Assembly: GCF_001435995.1 (NCBI RefSeq)
Contig: NZ_AYYQ01000002.1
Span: forward strand, 1-64,000
DNA length: 64,000 nucleotides
Direction: 5' to 3'
Source: Apilactobacillus ozensis DSM 23829 = JCM 17196
GTDB lineage: Bacteria; Bacillota; Bacilli; Lactobacillales; Lactobacillaceae
A model generated the notes under the pieces. The model worked only from the letters and a program-made list of their open reading frames with translations, did not search any database and was not told where the DNA came from. The position numbers and the translations under genes were made by a program. This document shows positions 1 through 8,601 of the stretch, piece by piece. Numbering within the stretch: position 1 is the stretch's first letter; the number at the start of each line of letters is the position of its first letter.

Positions 1-81
1 TTCGTACCCAAAATAGTACAGTGGCACTACCATTAATATTATACTTGTGGTTCAACTTATCTTTGTAAAAAATATAATATT

Positions 82-1320
82 GTGAATAATAGTACTGTTT
101 TGCTATGGATTAATATGTATAAAGCCTACGGCTTAAAGGGTTTAATTGTAAGAAATTACGGTAAAGTGTATTCTGGTGAGTATAAAATAAAAGTGCTGAA
201 TTGGATGCACACCCACCACAAGTCGTATCCAGAAACAGCACTTCAATTCAATATATCTGCCAGTAGTACTATCTTCACTTGGCAGAGAAGAATGGAGACC
301 AAAGGCATACGATCATTGTACAACAAACGTGGCCGCCCTAAAATGAAGAAAACTAAATCAATCATAAACGCACATCAAAAAGCTTTAGCTAAAAAATATA
401 TGGTTAAATATCATTATGAAAAAATTAAAATTGAAAATAATAATAGTAGTCAATTTGTTTGTGTAAACAAACTTATTCATCAATTAAAGAATTTCTCCAA
501 GAGCTATATTTTAAAGATTATTGAGTATCCTCGGAGTCTTTATTATTATAATCTTAAGAAAGCTACGCTTTCTTTCAATAAATGTGGTATTGAAAAGCAA
601 ATAAAAAAAATCATTCTAAAACATACTGCTTATGGATACCGTAGGGTAACTGCAGTATTAAGGAAATCCGGACTAAATATCAATCATAAACGTGTACAAA
701 AGATAATGAAATGTAATAATTGGCAATGTAAATTGTTTAGTCGACGCAAACGTAAGTATAATTCATATAAAGGTCAAGTAGGCAAGATTGCTTATAATAT
801 ATTAAATGGTGATTTTACAGCCAATAAATTTGGGCAAAAAATTACTACTGACGTTAGTGAATTTAGATATGGCAATGAAGATATAAACCATCGGGTTTAT
901 TTATCACCAGTAATGGATTTATATTCAGACAAAATAATATCTTTTAATATTAGTAAACATCCAAATGTAAGTTTTACTTTAAAGGCACTAAATGAAGCGA
1001 TGCTTAATCTAAAATCATTACCTTATAGAACTATTGTGCACAGTGATCAAGGTTTTCAATATCAACATCATAGTTGGGCTAATACATTGAAAAAATATAA
1101 TGCGATTCAGTCTATGTCCCGTAAAGGGACATGCTTAGATAATGCACAGATGGAATCATTTTTTCATATTATGAAAAGTGAAATGATGAATATTCATTAT
1201 AATACAAAAGAATCCTTAATCCATGCTATGAGAGCATGGATTAAGGATTACAATAATAATAGAATAAAAGAAAAACTAGGATACCAATCACCAAATCAAT
1301 ATTTGGGATTAATATCCTAG
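82..1320 (+). pseudogene. IS3-family (IS150-like) transposase, probably 5'-incomplete
   Basis: This is a DDE transposase of the IS3 family. The catalytic triad is visible at D257 (TTDVSEF), D322 (HSDQGF) and E358 (NAQMESFF), with the usual 35 residues between the last two. OrfA-type helix-turn-helix sequence (residues about 1-85) and the OrfB catalytic part lie in one frame, whereas IS150 relatives normally need a -1 frameshift. The open start is a GTG without a ribosome binding site. Coding resemblance continues upstream in frame (a segment like LCKKYNI, matching LAKKYGI of OrfA) back to a stop at 34-36. The first helix-turn-helix is therefore damaged or lies beyond the window edge, and the element may be immobile. 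Confidence 0.75.
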
Positions 1321-1321
1321 T

Positions 1322-1349
1322 AAAAGTTGTCCAACTTTTGGGGTTCACA
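1322..1349. repeat. Right terminal inverted repeat of the IS3-family element
   Basis: Immediately after the transposase stop the sequence AAAAGTTG-TC-CAACTTTT forms a palindrome, followed by GGGGTTCACA. This looks like an IS150-type right end, which on the other strand begins TGTGAACCCC. No clear matching left end was found in bases 1-81. Confidence 0.45.
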
Positions 1350-1354
1350 TCATT

Positions 1355-1447
1355 TCAAGCCTTTTTTATTTTATTAGCAGATAAACAGCAATTACTTTGG
1401 CATAAACCATGTTCCCACGGTTCATAAAGATTTCTGTGTAATCTCAT
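1355..1447 (-). CDS. Candidate 30-residue Cys-containing peptide ORF
   Basis: An ATG-started ORF of 30 codons next to the IS right end. The C-terminal half contains LYEPWEHGLCQSNCCLS, with three cysteines and two tryptophan/tyrosine-rich turns, and the tail is basic (NKIKKA). The ribosome binding site is weak. It could be a real small peptide, the end of a gene truncated by the IS element, or chance. No family is recognised. Confidence 0.25.
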   Translation of the reverse strand: MRLHRNLYEPWEHGLCQSNCCLSANKIKKA

Positions 1448-1621
1448 AATTACTCATTTTATCCGAAGTTAAATATTAATTGCCTAATCTTAAACGAACT
1501 GTTGCCATATCTCCCTCAAAAGTTCCCTAGAGAGTTAAGCATCATGAGCAAAATTATTTACTTTATTAATTACAAGTACGTCAATACTTCTTCATAATTA
1601 AAGGATACCGAGACAACTAAC

Positions 1622-1694
1622 AACAGTTAATTTCCTTTTATGAATAAAAATATTCATCTCGTATATTTATACAGATACGGGAAAATTAACTGTT
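1622..1694. repeat. Branched inverted-repeat element (potential three-way junction)
   Basis: The outer arms AACAGTTAATTTCC (1622-1635) and GGAAAATTAACTGTT (about 1680-1694) are complementary with one bulge. Inside sit two perfect hairpins: ATGAATA/TATTCAT (1640-1646 with 1651-1657) and CGTAT/ATACG (1660-1664 with 1675-1679). The nested arrangement is unlike a simple terminator and could be an RNA fold, a small palindromic mobile repeat or a protein-binding site. Confidence 0.5.
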
Positions 1695-1720
1695 AAAAGT
1701 CATCTCTACTCTTTTTTATT

Positions 1721-1807
1721 TTAAAGAATAGAAACAACCATTGTCAGTAATTTTCCCTTGATAGACGGACCGTTAGACGCTCCAGGATCAAAAGTTAATT
1801 CTGTCAT
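1721..1807 (-). CDS. Candidate 28-residue peptide ORF with its own promoter and RBS
   Basis: A 28-codon ORF beginning MTELTFDPGASNGPSIKGK. It has a good ribosome binding site (AGAGGTG, 8 bases before ATG) and an upstream promoter-like pair, so expression is plausible. The tail is hydrophobic (LLTMVVSIL). If one A had been lost near AAGGGAAAA, the alternative tail would read KITDNGCFYSLK before a stop. The branched inverted repeat lies just downstream on the same strand. The product is not recognised; a signalling or bacteriocin-like peptide is one possibility. Confidence 0.35.
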   Translation of the reverse strand: MTELTFDPGASNGPSIKGKLLTMVVSIL

Positions 1808-1848
1808 GATTGTTTCACCTCTACTTTCGTTTTTTCTCTCTCAACTAT

Positions 1849-1877
1849 ATTTTATATAATTTTATATAATTATTCAA
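1849..1877 (-). promoter_or_regulatory. Promoter-like -35/-10 for the 28-residue ORF
   Basis: On the minus strand TTGAAT (1872-1877) and TAAAAT (1849-1854) are separated by exactly 17 bases and lie about 40 bases before the ORF start at 1807. The region is very AT-rich, so chance matches are possible. Confidence 0.4.
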
Positions 1878-1898
1878 GTTAATTGTTTTCTATGTAAT

Positions 1899-1927
1899 AA
1901 AAAAAGTAGCCATATGGCTACTTTTTT
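1899..1927 (-). terminator. Terminator after gnd
   Basis: GTAGCCATATGGCTAC (1906-1921) is a perfect palindrome flanked by an A run and a T run, a few bases after the gnd stop. It could work in both directions. Confidence 0.85.
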
Positions 1928-1932
1928 ATATA

Positions 1933-3372
1933 TTATTGTTCAGTGTACCATGGGTAATGGAAGTTACCTTCACGGTCAGTACGTTCGTAAGTGTGAGCAC
2001 CAAAGTAATCACGTTGAGCTTGTAATAAGTTAGCAGGTAATACTTCAGCACGGTATGAATCGAAGTAAGTAACAGCAGCTGAAAGTGATGGAACTGGAAT
2101 ACCAGCCTTAGTTGCTAAAGCAACAACATCACGAGCATCGCTTTGGTACTTGTTAGCAATTTCTGAGAAGTAAGGGTCTAACAATAAGTTAGTTAAGTTA
2201 GCATCCTTTTCAAAAGCATCAGTGATGTTTTGTAAGAATTGAGCACGGATGATACAACCTTCACGCCAGATTTGAGCTAATTCACCAAACTTCAAGTCCC
2301 ACTTGTAGTCTTCTGAAGCAAAACGAAGTTGTTCGAAACCTTGAGCATAACTCATGATTTTACCAAAGTATAGAGCTTTACGAACTTTTTCAACAAGGTT
2401 TTTCTTGTCGTCTTCGCTGATAACATCAGCTGCTTTAGGTCCGTTAAGAACTTTAGCTGCGTTTAGACGTTCGTCTTTCAACATTGAAATGAAACGAGCG
2501 TAAACAGATTCTGAAATAACTGATTGGTCAACACCAATTTCCATGGCATCCATTGATGACCATTTACCAGTACCTTTGTTAGCACCACGGTCAAGAATCA
2601 TATCAACGATAGGCTTGCTCTTGTCAGAACCTAAATCGTCTTTTCTAGTTAAAATATCACCAGTAATTTCGATTAAGTAACTATTAAGTTCACCTTTGTT
2701 CCATTCTTTAAAGATGTTAGCTAAGTCATCAACTGAAATGCCAGCACCGTTACGAAGAATGTTGTAACTTTCGTCGATTAATTCTTCATCACCATATTCG
2801 ATACCGTTATGAACCATTTTTACATAGTGTCCGGCACCATTAGGTCCAATGTATTGAACACATGGTTTGCCATCGTTAGCTTTAGCAGCAATCTTGTCTA
2901 AGATAGGTGCAACTAAGTCATAAGCATCTTTTTGACCACCAGGCATTAATGATGGACCATGCAATGCACCAAGTTCACCACCAGAAACACCCATACCAAT
3001 AAAGTTAATACCAGATTTGTCTAATTCAGCATTTCTCTTCATTGTGTCGTGGAAGTTAGTGTTACCACCATCAATTAAAACATCACCTTTATCTAATAGA
3101 GGTAATAATTCATTGATAACAGCATCAGTAGCTTTACCAGCTTTAACCATCATCATAATACGACGAGGAGTTTCTAGGGAGTTAACAAAGTCTTCAACTG
3201 AGTAACTTGGAACAAGTTTCTTTTCAGCGTGGTCCTTCATTACTTCTTCAGTTTTTGAAGAGCTACGATTGTAAATACCTACAGTGAAGCCGCGGCTTTC
3301 AATGTTAAGGGCTAAGTTTTTACCCATAACAGCCATACCAACAACACCAATGTTTGCTTTTTGATCAGCCAT
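1933..3372 (-). CDS. gnd: 6-phosphogluconate dehydrogenase, decarboxylating
   Basis: Cytoplasmic enzyme that oxidises 6-phosphogluconate to ribulose-5-phosphate and CO2 with NADP+. The 479-residue length is normal for the family. A Rossmann GxxGxxMG motif is at residues 12-20, the cofactor loop NRSSSK at 35-40, the substrate segment [17 protein letters not shown] around 130-146, and the catalytic segment [15 protein letters not shown] around 184-198 with K185, N189 and E192. The start ATG has AAGGAAGG upstream. It lies 89 bases downstream of zwf on the same strand, and the pair forms the oxidative branch feeding the phosphoketolase encoded at 37.7 kb. Codon use is C-rich at third positions, as in highly expressed genes. 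Confidence 0.97.
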   Translation of the reverse strand: MADQKANIGVVGMAVMGKNLALNIESRGFTVGIYNRSSSKTEEVMKDHAEKKLVPSYSVEDFVNSLETPRRIMMMVKAGKATDAVINELLPLLDKGDVLIDGGNTNFHDTMKRNAELDKSGINFIGMGVSGGELGALHGPSLMPGGQKDAYDLVAPILDKIAAKANDGKPCVQYIGPNGAGHYVKMVHNGIEYGDEELIDESYNILRNGAGISVDDLANIFKEWNKGELNSYLIEITGDILTRKDDLGSDKSKPIVDMILDRGANKGTGKWSSMDAMEIGVDQSVISESVYARFISMLKDERLNAAKVLNGPKAADVISEDDKKNLVEKVRKALYFGKIMSYAQGFEQLRFASEDYKWDLKFGELAQIWREGCIIRAQFLQNITDAFEKDANLTNLLLDPYFSEIANKYQSDARDVVALATKAGIPVPSLSAAVTYFDSYRAEVLPANLLQAQRDYFGAHTYERTDREGNFHYPWYTEQ

Positions 3373-3461
3373 TTTTTGAACCTTCCTTTTTAAAGAAAAT
3401 TTTTATTTATTAAACATACAAGTAAATTTTAACATTTTAATAATTAAATGTCATTTAATTA

Positions 3462-4940
3462 TTAATCTAAAGTGAATACCCATTTATTGCCATCACGGGC
3501 TAATAAATCATCAGCATCTTTTGGACCCATTGAACCAGGAGTGTAGTTAGGGAAGTCTGGTTTTTCAGTATCCCATAAGTTTCTTACTACATCAGCTAAC
3601 TTCCAAGCACGACCAACTTCTTGCCAACTAGCAAAACTAGTAGCGTCTCCCTTGATAGCATCATGAATTAAGCGTTCATATGGTTCTGGAGTATTCTTGC
3701 GGTCTTCATCAGATTGTACATGAGTTAAATCGATACCCTTAGTAGTAAATCCTTGACCTGGAACTTTACCGTTAAGATGTAAGATTACTTTTTGGACTGG
3801 GTCAACAAATAGAGTTAAGACATCTGAATCTAAACCAGATTTATCTTTGTCGCCAGCATCAAAAACATCAATTAATGGCTTTTTGAATACAACGTCAATA
3901 CGTGTAAACTTGTCAGCAAGCATCTTACCAGTACGTACGTAGAATGGAGTTCCAGCCCAACGTTGGTTATCAAACATTAATTTACCAGCAACATAAGTTT
4001 CTGTGTTTGAATCAGTTGGGACATCATCTTCATGACGATAATCTCTTTGTTCACCTTTGGCACCATATTGTCCGCGAACGAAGTTTTCTCTAGCTTCATC
4101 TTTGTCATAAATTCTAAGGCTACGTAGTGCACGAATTTTTTCGTTACGAATGTCAGTATCTTTAAATGCTACTGGTTCTTCCATCGCAAGAATAGTAACG
4201 ATTTGCATAATATGGTTTTGCACCATATCACGCAAAGCACCTGAGTTATCGTAGTATCCAGCACGTTCTTCAACACCAAGTTTTTCTGATAAAGTTACTT
4301 GAATGTTTTTAATGTATTTGTTGTTCCATACTGATTCCATGATTGGGTTACCAAAACGTAGAGCTTGAATGTTTTGAACCATTTCTTTACCCAAGTAGTG
4401 ATCAATACGGTAAACTTGGTCTTCATTAAATGATTTACCTAGTGAATTGTTTAATTCTTCAGCTGTCTTGTAATCACGACCAAATGGTTTTTCAATGATT
4501 AGACGGTTGAATCCACCATTATCTGATAGTACATTTTGAGATTTTAGATTTTCCGCAACTGTACCGAAGAAGTTAGGGGCCATTGAAATGTAGAAAATAC
4601 GATTTCCTTCAGTTTCATATTTAGCTTCTAATTTATCTGCGTAGTCGCTTAAAGCTCTATAATGTTCAGGATTTGTTACATCATGAGACATGTAGTAGAA
4701 ATGGCTAGCAAATTCATTTGCTTGGTCTTCACTTTCTGCACTATCTTTAACTGATTCTAAGATTACATCTCTTAAATCTTGATCGCTCCATTTACGACGA
4801 CCAGTACCAATTAAAGCAAAGTGTTTTTGATCTATATAATTCTTTTTATATAAATTGAAAATTGAAGGATATAGTTTACGTTTAGCTAAGTCACCTGTTG
4901 CACCAAAAAGCATGAACAAGGCACGAGTTTCTGTTGCCAA
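3462..4940 (-). CDS. zwf: Glucose-6-phosphate dehydrogenase
   Basis: Catalyses the entry step of the 6-phosphogluconate/phosphoketolase route, glucose-6-phosphate to 6-phosphogluconolactone. The nucleotide-binding motif FGATGDLAKRKLYP is at the N-terminus, EKPFGRD around residue 150, and the active-site motif RIDHYLGKE includes D180 and H181. I place the start at the TTG at 4938-4940 (492 residues), because AGGGAG lies 10 bases before it but only one base before the upstream GTG at 4947-4949; the protein then begins MATETRALF. It is the first gene of a probable zwf-gnd operon and is divergent from the Mrr-like gene. Confidence 0.95.
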   Translation of the reverse strand: MATETRALFMLFGATGDLAKRKLYPSIFNLYKKNYIDQKHFALIGTGRRKWSDQDLRDVILESVKDSAESEDQANEFASHFYYMSHDVTNPEHYRALSDYADKLEAKYETEGNRIFYISMAPNFFGTVAENLKSQNVLSDNGGFNRLIIEKPFGRDYKTAEELNNSLGKSFNEDQVYRIDHYLGKEMVQNIQALRFGNPIMESVWNNKYIKNIQVTLSEKLGVEERAGYYDNSGALRDMVQNHIMQIVTILAMEEPVAFKDTDIRNEKIRALRSLRIYDKDEARENFVRGQYGAKGEQRDYRHEDDVPTDSNTETYVAGKLMFDNQRWAGTPFYVRTGKMLADKFTRIDVVFKKPLIDVFDAGDKDKSGLDSDVLTLFVDPVQKVILHLNGKVPGQGFTTKGIDLTHVQSDEDRKNTPEPYERLIHDAIKGDATSFASWQEVGRAWKLADVVRNLWDTEKPDFPNYTPGSMGPKDADDLLARDGNKWVFTLD

Positions 4941-5046
4941 TACCGTCACTCCCTAATATTTATCGTTTATCAAATTTGACATAATAATATATGTAGAATT
5001 ACGTCAATGTACGTGATTATTATATAACACAAATTAGATTAACAAA

Positions 5047-5075
5047 AGCGTTTTTCAATCAATAATGAAAACGCT
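5047..5075. promoter_or_regulatory. Inverted repeat between zwf and the Mrr-like gene
   Basis: AGCGTTTTTCA (5047-5057) and TGAAAACGCT (5066-5075) are complementary apart from one extra T, with an 8-base centre. It sits in the 280-bp divergent intergenic region and could be an operator for zwf. There is no T-run, so a terminator is less likely. Confidence 0.4.
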
Positions 5076-5226
5076 ATCTTAAAATAAAAAAATAAGAATA
5101 ATCAATGCTAACATAATTATTGAATTTATAAGATGTTGTGTTATTTACTTTACTAGACTTTAACAATATAATAAACAAGGTGTAAATGATAAAGCACTGT
5201 ATAAATTTCGAAAAAGGGGAATTCCT

Positions 5227-5976
5227 TTGTTAGATAAGCTGTTGTCAGGCTTAGATTTTATAATTCAATATCTAGGATTAATTTTGTATTTTTTAATTAG
5301 TGCTCTATACAATATAATTCTAAGTTTATATAATATATTCACTCAAGATAATAAAATAAATGTAAATCATAATTTAAATGATTTTGTCAGTAATATAAGT
5401 GTTCCCGATGGTTTAAGCTTATTATTTTTGGGGATGCTATTTATATTTTGTGTTTTTTTCAGATTAAGTAAGCGCAAAAAAATCTTTTTTATTAAAATAA
5501 AAAAGAAAGTTGGCTCTTCAGGATTGTCAGTTAAAGGTACTACAATCAAAAGAAGTAATGCTTTAAAATATAAAAGAATTACTGGCAAGGCAATGCGAAA
5601 AAATCACTTCAATGTAACGGCCAACAATTTTGAATACATGATTGGCTATTTGTTTTATAGAAGCGGTTTTAAATCTATTGTTACACAACAATCTAATGAT
5701 TTTGGACTAGATGTTGTGGCTACGCATAAAAATAAGAAATATGGAATTCAATGTAAACTTTATAATAGTTATGTAGGTGTAGAAGCTATTCAACAGGCTG
5801 TTACAGGAACCGTTGCCTACGGACTAGATGTGCCAATTGTAATTTGCTCTAGCAATTATACAAAAGCTGCTCAAGATTTAGCGGAGGCATCTGGGACAGT
5901 CACTATTAATCATGAAATGATAGTTAAGTGGTATAAAAATCCGAATTACATTTTTAAATTATTAAAAGATAATTAA
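5227..5976 (+). CDS. Membrane-anchored Mrr-like restriction endonuclease
   Basis: 249 residues. The N-terminal third holds two hydrophobic segments (about 7-38 and 62-79) followed by a Lys-rich stretch. The C-terminal part (about 130-235) resembles the Mrr_cat domain of type IV restriction enzymes, a PD-(D/E)xK fold. The probable metal ligands are D162 (NDFGLDVVA) and the Q175-x-K177 motif in YGIQCKLY, with E136 in NFEYMIG. TTG is the likely start, with AAAGGGG upstream. No methyltransferase is adjacent, as expected for a modification-dependent nuclease. Membrane tethering suggests action on incoming DNA or at the cell periphery, which is inference. Confidence 0.75.
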   Translation: MLDKLLSGLDFIIQYLGLILYFLISALYNIILSLYNIFTQDNKINVNHNLNDFVSNISVPDGLSLLFLGMLFIFCVFFRLSKRKKIFFIKIKKKVGSSGLSVKGTTIKRSNALKYKRITGKAMRKNHFNVTANNFEYMIGYLFYRSGFKSIVTQQSNDFGLDVVATHKNKKYGIQCKLYNSYVGVEAIQQAVTGTVAYGLDVPIVICSSNYTKAAQDLAEASGTVTINHEMIVKWYKNPNYIFKLLKDN

Positions 5977-6064
5977 AATTAATGCAAAAAATAAGTTTTA
6001 GTTGATATTTATTTTTTTGGATATATAATTGATATTTAGTAAAAAGAAAAGATGGTGCTATTAA

Positions 6065-6793
6065 ATGAAAAAGTTAAGTAGTTTTGTGTTGTCTGTGCTT
6101 TCGATACTAGCTGTTTTTACGCTATTTGCTAGTTCTAGTTCAGCAAATGAAAAGACATTTGTAGATATTTCTAAATACAACGTATCAAATATCAGTGGTA
6201 ACGCTACTAAGGGAGCTAGAGTTTCAGTTCTTCTAAACAACAAAAAAGAAGTGGGTAGTACTTACGCTTCAAAAAGTAATGGTAGTTATAAAGTCACTTT
6301 AAAAAATTTAAATAAGGGTAGTAAACTATATGTTTATGCACAAACTAAAAATTCATTGCAAAAACCATATATAATTATCACTTTACAAAGTAATAAAACG
6401 GTAAGTGTTAAAAATAATACTCCCAAAGTTACTAAGCAAACAAACCATTCCAAAAAATCAAACTCTAATTCTACAAGTAAATTGGTGATCAAAAACATTT
6501 CTGGTAAATGGCAATCACGATTAGCTAACGACAACAGTTATGAAATTTTGAACTTTGATACTAAAGATGGTTTTCAAAGAGACGTTTACAAGAATGGCAA
6601 ACTAAAGAATAATCTAGTTAAATATGCAGCTTATAGCTACAAGCACATCTCATCTGATGTTTTTGAATTTTCTTATAAGGCTAAAAACGCAAAGCCTTTA
6701 TACATGAAATTTACTTCTAATAATAAATTTACTTTATCTAACGATAAAAATAATTTCAATAAGAATGTTTTGTACTTTAGCAGAACAAAATAG
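6065..6793 (+). CDS. Secreted protein with Ig-like N-terminal domain
   Basis: 242 residues with a signal peptide (MKKLSSFVLSVLSILAVF, cleavage near SSA-NEK around residue 28). Residues about 35-115 look like a bacterial Ig-like fold (VSNISGNATKGARVSV, SNGSYKVTL). A Ser/Asn/Lys linker around 118-140 leads to a C-terminal beta-rich domain (about 142-242) that I do not recognise. There is no LPXTG sorting signal or lipobox, so the protein is probably released or held non-covalently at the wall. It is monocistronic, with a terminator behind it. Confidence 0.6.
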   Translation: MKKLSSFVLSVLSILAVFTLFASSSSANEKTFVDISKYNVSNISGNATKGARVSVLLNNKKEVGSTYASKSNGSYKVTLKNLNKGSKLYVYAQTKNSLQKPYIIITLQSNKTVSVKNNTPKVTKQTNHSKKSNSNSTSKLVIKNISGKWQSRLANDNSYEILNFDTKDGFQRDVYKNGKLKNNLVKYAAYSYKHISSDVFEFSYKAKNAKPLYMKFTSNNKFTLSNDKNNFNKNVLYFSRTK

Positions 6794-6809
6794 TCATTTT
6801 ATTTACGAT

Positions 6810-6841
6810 AAAAAAACTCTCAAATACTGGGAGTTTTTTTT
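6810..6841 (+). terminator. Terminator after the secreted Ig-like protein gene
   Basis: AAAAAACTC pairs with GAGTTTTTT around an 11-base loop and ends in a T run. Confidence 0.7.
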
Positions 6842-6895
6842 GTTTATCAAAGCAGTTATAATTAAGTTAAATTTATATTAAAAGGGGATGAAAAA

Positions 6896-8071
6896 ATGTT
6901 AAAAAGAAAAGAACTTAGTTTAAGTTCTATTTTTGTATACTCATTACTACTGAACGCGGGTTCTTCTTTTATGTGGCCACTAGTAACTATGTACATAAAT
7001 GATTACTTACATAAGTCTTTAATGGTGTCCGGATTTACTTTGTTAATGATGTCACTTTGTATGATATTAGGAAATTATTTAGGTGGCTATTTATTTGATA
7101 GATGGTCTGCTTATAAAACCGCAATGATAGGAATCTCTGTTTCATCTATTGCGATTATTTTATTAATATTTTTTCATGGATGGCCAATTTTTGCTTTTCT
7201 ACTAATGTTTTTGGGCTTTGGAGATGGAATTAATTTAACTTTGTTGAATTCCTACGCTACTAAAGTTACGTCAAAAAGTTCAAGATATGTTTTTAATTTA
7301 TTATATATTGGTTTGAACTTAGGAGTAGTAATCGGAACTGCAATGGTAGGATACTTACTAAAATTTGGTGTTCATACGGTTTTCATTACGGCTAGTTTCT
7401 TCTACTTAGTGCTTTGGATTATGACTTTACTAAAATTTGATGTTGATTTCAGTAATAATGATGAAGCCTTAAACGGAGAGCTGATTCATCCTAGTAAGGA
7501 GCCTACACATAAAAATAATAAAAAAATTATTTACAGCATCTGTGCAATGGTTTTCTTTATTTACCTAAGTTATACATTATGGGAAAGTGTAATGTCCGTT
7601 CATATGGTTAATATGGGCATTTCTTTCGAAAAATATTCAACACTATGGACAATCAATGGCTTAATAATTGTTTTAGGCCAACCCATCGTTAACTACTTTG
7701 GTCGTAGATTTAACATGCAAAAGCAAATCTTTTTAGGAGTATTTATATTTGGAATTTCATTTATTCTATTATTGTTTACTAAGAGCTATTTGAGTTTTGT
7801 TGCTGTTATGGTAATACTAACGGTTGGTGAGATAATGGGATTACCCGATGTTCCAGCTTGGATTGATAACTTATCTAGTAAGTCAGAAAAAGGTAAGTAT
7901 CAAGGTTTCTTTAACTCATTTATGTCATTTGGTAGGGCGGTAAGTCCTCTGTATGGTGGTTTATTTGTTGAATATCTAGGTTATAACATTCTATTTGTCA
8001 TTTCGACAATCTTGATTTTAGGGTCTTTATTGTATGTCATATCAAGCAATAAAAATAAAAAAGCAGTCTAA
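6896..8071 (+). CDS. MFS transporter, drug-efflux type
   Basis: A 391-residue integral membrane protein with about 12 hydrophobic segments in two halves, separated by a hydrophilic loop near residues 185-215. The loop after helix 2 contains GGYLFDRWSAYKT, the degenerate A-motif of the major facilitator superfamily. Overall layout resembles multidrug-type antiporters (MdtH/YttB-like). The substrate cannot be read from sequence. The start ATG follows AAAGGGG. It is probably transcribed alone, with a shared terminator before the convergent nrdI gene. Confidence 0.75.
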   Translation: MLKRKELSLSSIFVYSLLLNAGSSFMWPLVTMYINDYLHKSLMVSGFTLLMMSLCMILGNYLGGYLFDRWSAYKTAMIGISVSSIAIILLIFFHGWPIFAFLLMFLGFGDGINLTLLNSYATKVTSKSSRYVFNLLYIGLNLGVVIGTAMVGYLLKFGVHTVFITASFFYLVLWIMTLLKFDVDFSNNDEALNGELIHPSKEPTHKNNKKIIYSICAMVFFIYLSYTLWESVMSVHMVNMGISFEKYSTLWTINGLIIVLGQPIVNYFGRRFNMQKQIFLGVFIFGISFILLLFTKSYLSFVAVMVILTVGEIMGLPDVPAWIDNLSSKSEKGKYQGFFNSFMSFGRAVSPLYGGLFVEYLGYNILFVISTILILGSLLYVISSNKNKKAV

Positions 8072-8085
8072 TGACTGCTTTTTTT
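8057..8085. terminator. Bidirectional terminator between the MFS gene and nrdI
   Basis: AAAAAAGCAGTC pairs with GACTGCTTTTTT around a TAAT loop. It overlaps the ends of the two convergent genes. Confidence 0.85.
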
Positions 8086-8545
8086 AATGTTTTTTAGATT
8101 CTTCTATTAATGCACTATAAACACGAGTTACATCTCTGCTAGTCCCTCTTAACTCAAAGTCAGCGACTAAATCGCAATGGAACTTTTTGGCATATCTACG
8201 AGCAGTTAGGCAATACTGTTCGTTGAAGTTACGGTTTCCAGAACCTATAACACCAATACATTTTCTAGCATTATTATTGTAATCAATGTATTCTCCCAAT
8301 ACGTTAGTCATTAATTCTTTAACACCATTATCAATTCCATTCCCACCATCTAAGTATGTTGGTACAAATGCGAAAAAGTTTTCTTCTTCATTACTAAAGT
8401 CAGTTTGTTCAGAAACTTCTTTAGCATTAATCACTGGATTTGTGTCATCCTTAGCATGTTCTGCTTCAGCGTATGAAGATAAATTCTTAACAAAATTTCT
8501 AGTGTTACCTTCAATTGATATATATATAATATTTATTTTATCCAT
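8084..8545 (-). CDS. nrdI: NrdI flavodoxin of class Ib ribonucleotide reductase
   Basis: An FMN flavoprotein that helps build the Mn(III)2-tyrosyl radical cofactor in the NrdF subunit. The start is set at ATG 8543-8545 (153 residues, MDKINIIYISIEGNT) because GGAGA lies 7 bases upstream. The phosphate-binding loop ISIEGNTRNF is near residue 8, and the NrdI hallmark GSGNRNFNEQYC around 98-109. No nrdE, nrdF or nrdH is in the window, so it is an orphan here. A terminator for the upstream DUF21 gene lies only about 20 bases before its RBS, leaving little room for a separate promoter. Confidence 0.85.
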   Translation of the reverse strand: MDKINIIYISIEGNTRNFVKNLSSYAEAEHAKDDTNPVINAKEVSEQTDFSNEEENFFAFVPTYLDGGNGIDNGVKELMTNVLGEYIDYNNNARKCIGVIGSGNRNFNEQYCLTARRYAKKFHCDLVADFELRGTSRDVTRVYSALIEESKKH

Positions 8546-8565
8546 AAAAATCTCCATTCTAATAG

Positions 8566-8601
8566 AAAAAATAAAAGCCACTAAGTGTGACTTTTATTTT
8601 T
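8566..8601 (-). terminator. Terminator after the DUF21/CBS gene
   Basis: On the minus strand AAAAGTCAC pairs with GTGGCTTTT (one wobble), flanked by A and T runs, directly after the stop of the upstream gene. Confidence 0.7.

Larger units (their letters stand above)
1321..1932. other. Gene-poor region between the IS element and gnd
   Basis: About 610 bases without a conventional gene. It holds the IS right end, two short minus-strand ORFs (1355-1447 and 1721-1807), a branched inverted-repeat element (1622-1694), a minus-strand promoter-like pair (1849-1877) and the gnd terminator (1899-1927). It may be the remnant of an accessory locus interrupted by the IS element; that is inference. Confidence 0.6.

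Noticed and set aside
1..25. Left terminal inverted repeat of the IS element (TTCGTACCCAAAATAGTAC)
   Set aside because: The transposase reading similarity continues into this region, so the true left end should be further upstream; the match to the right end is poor.
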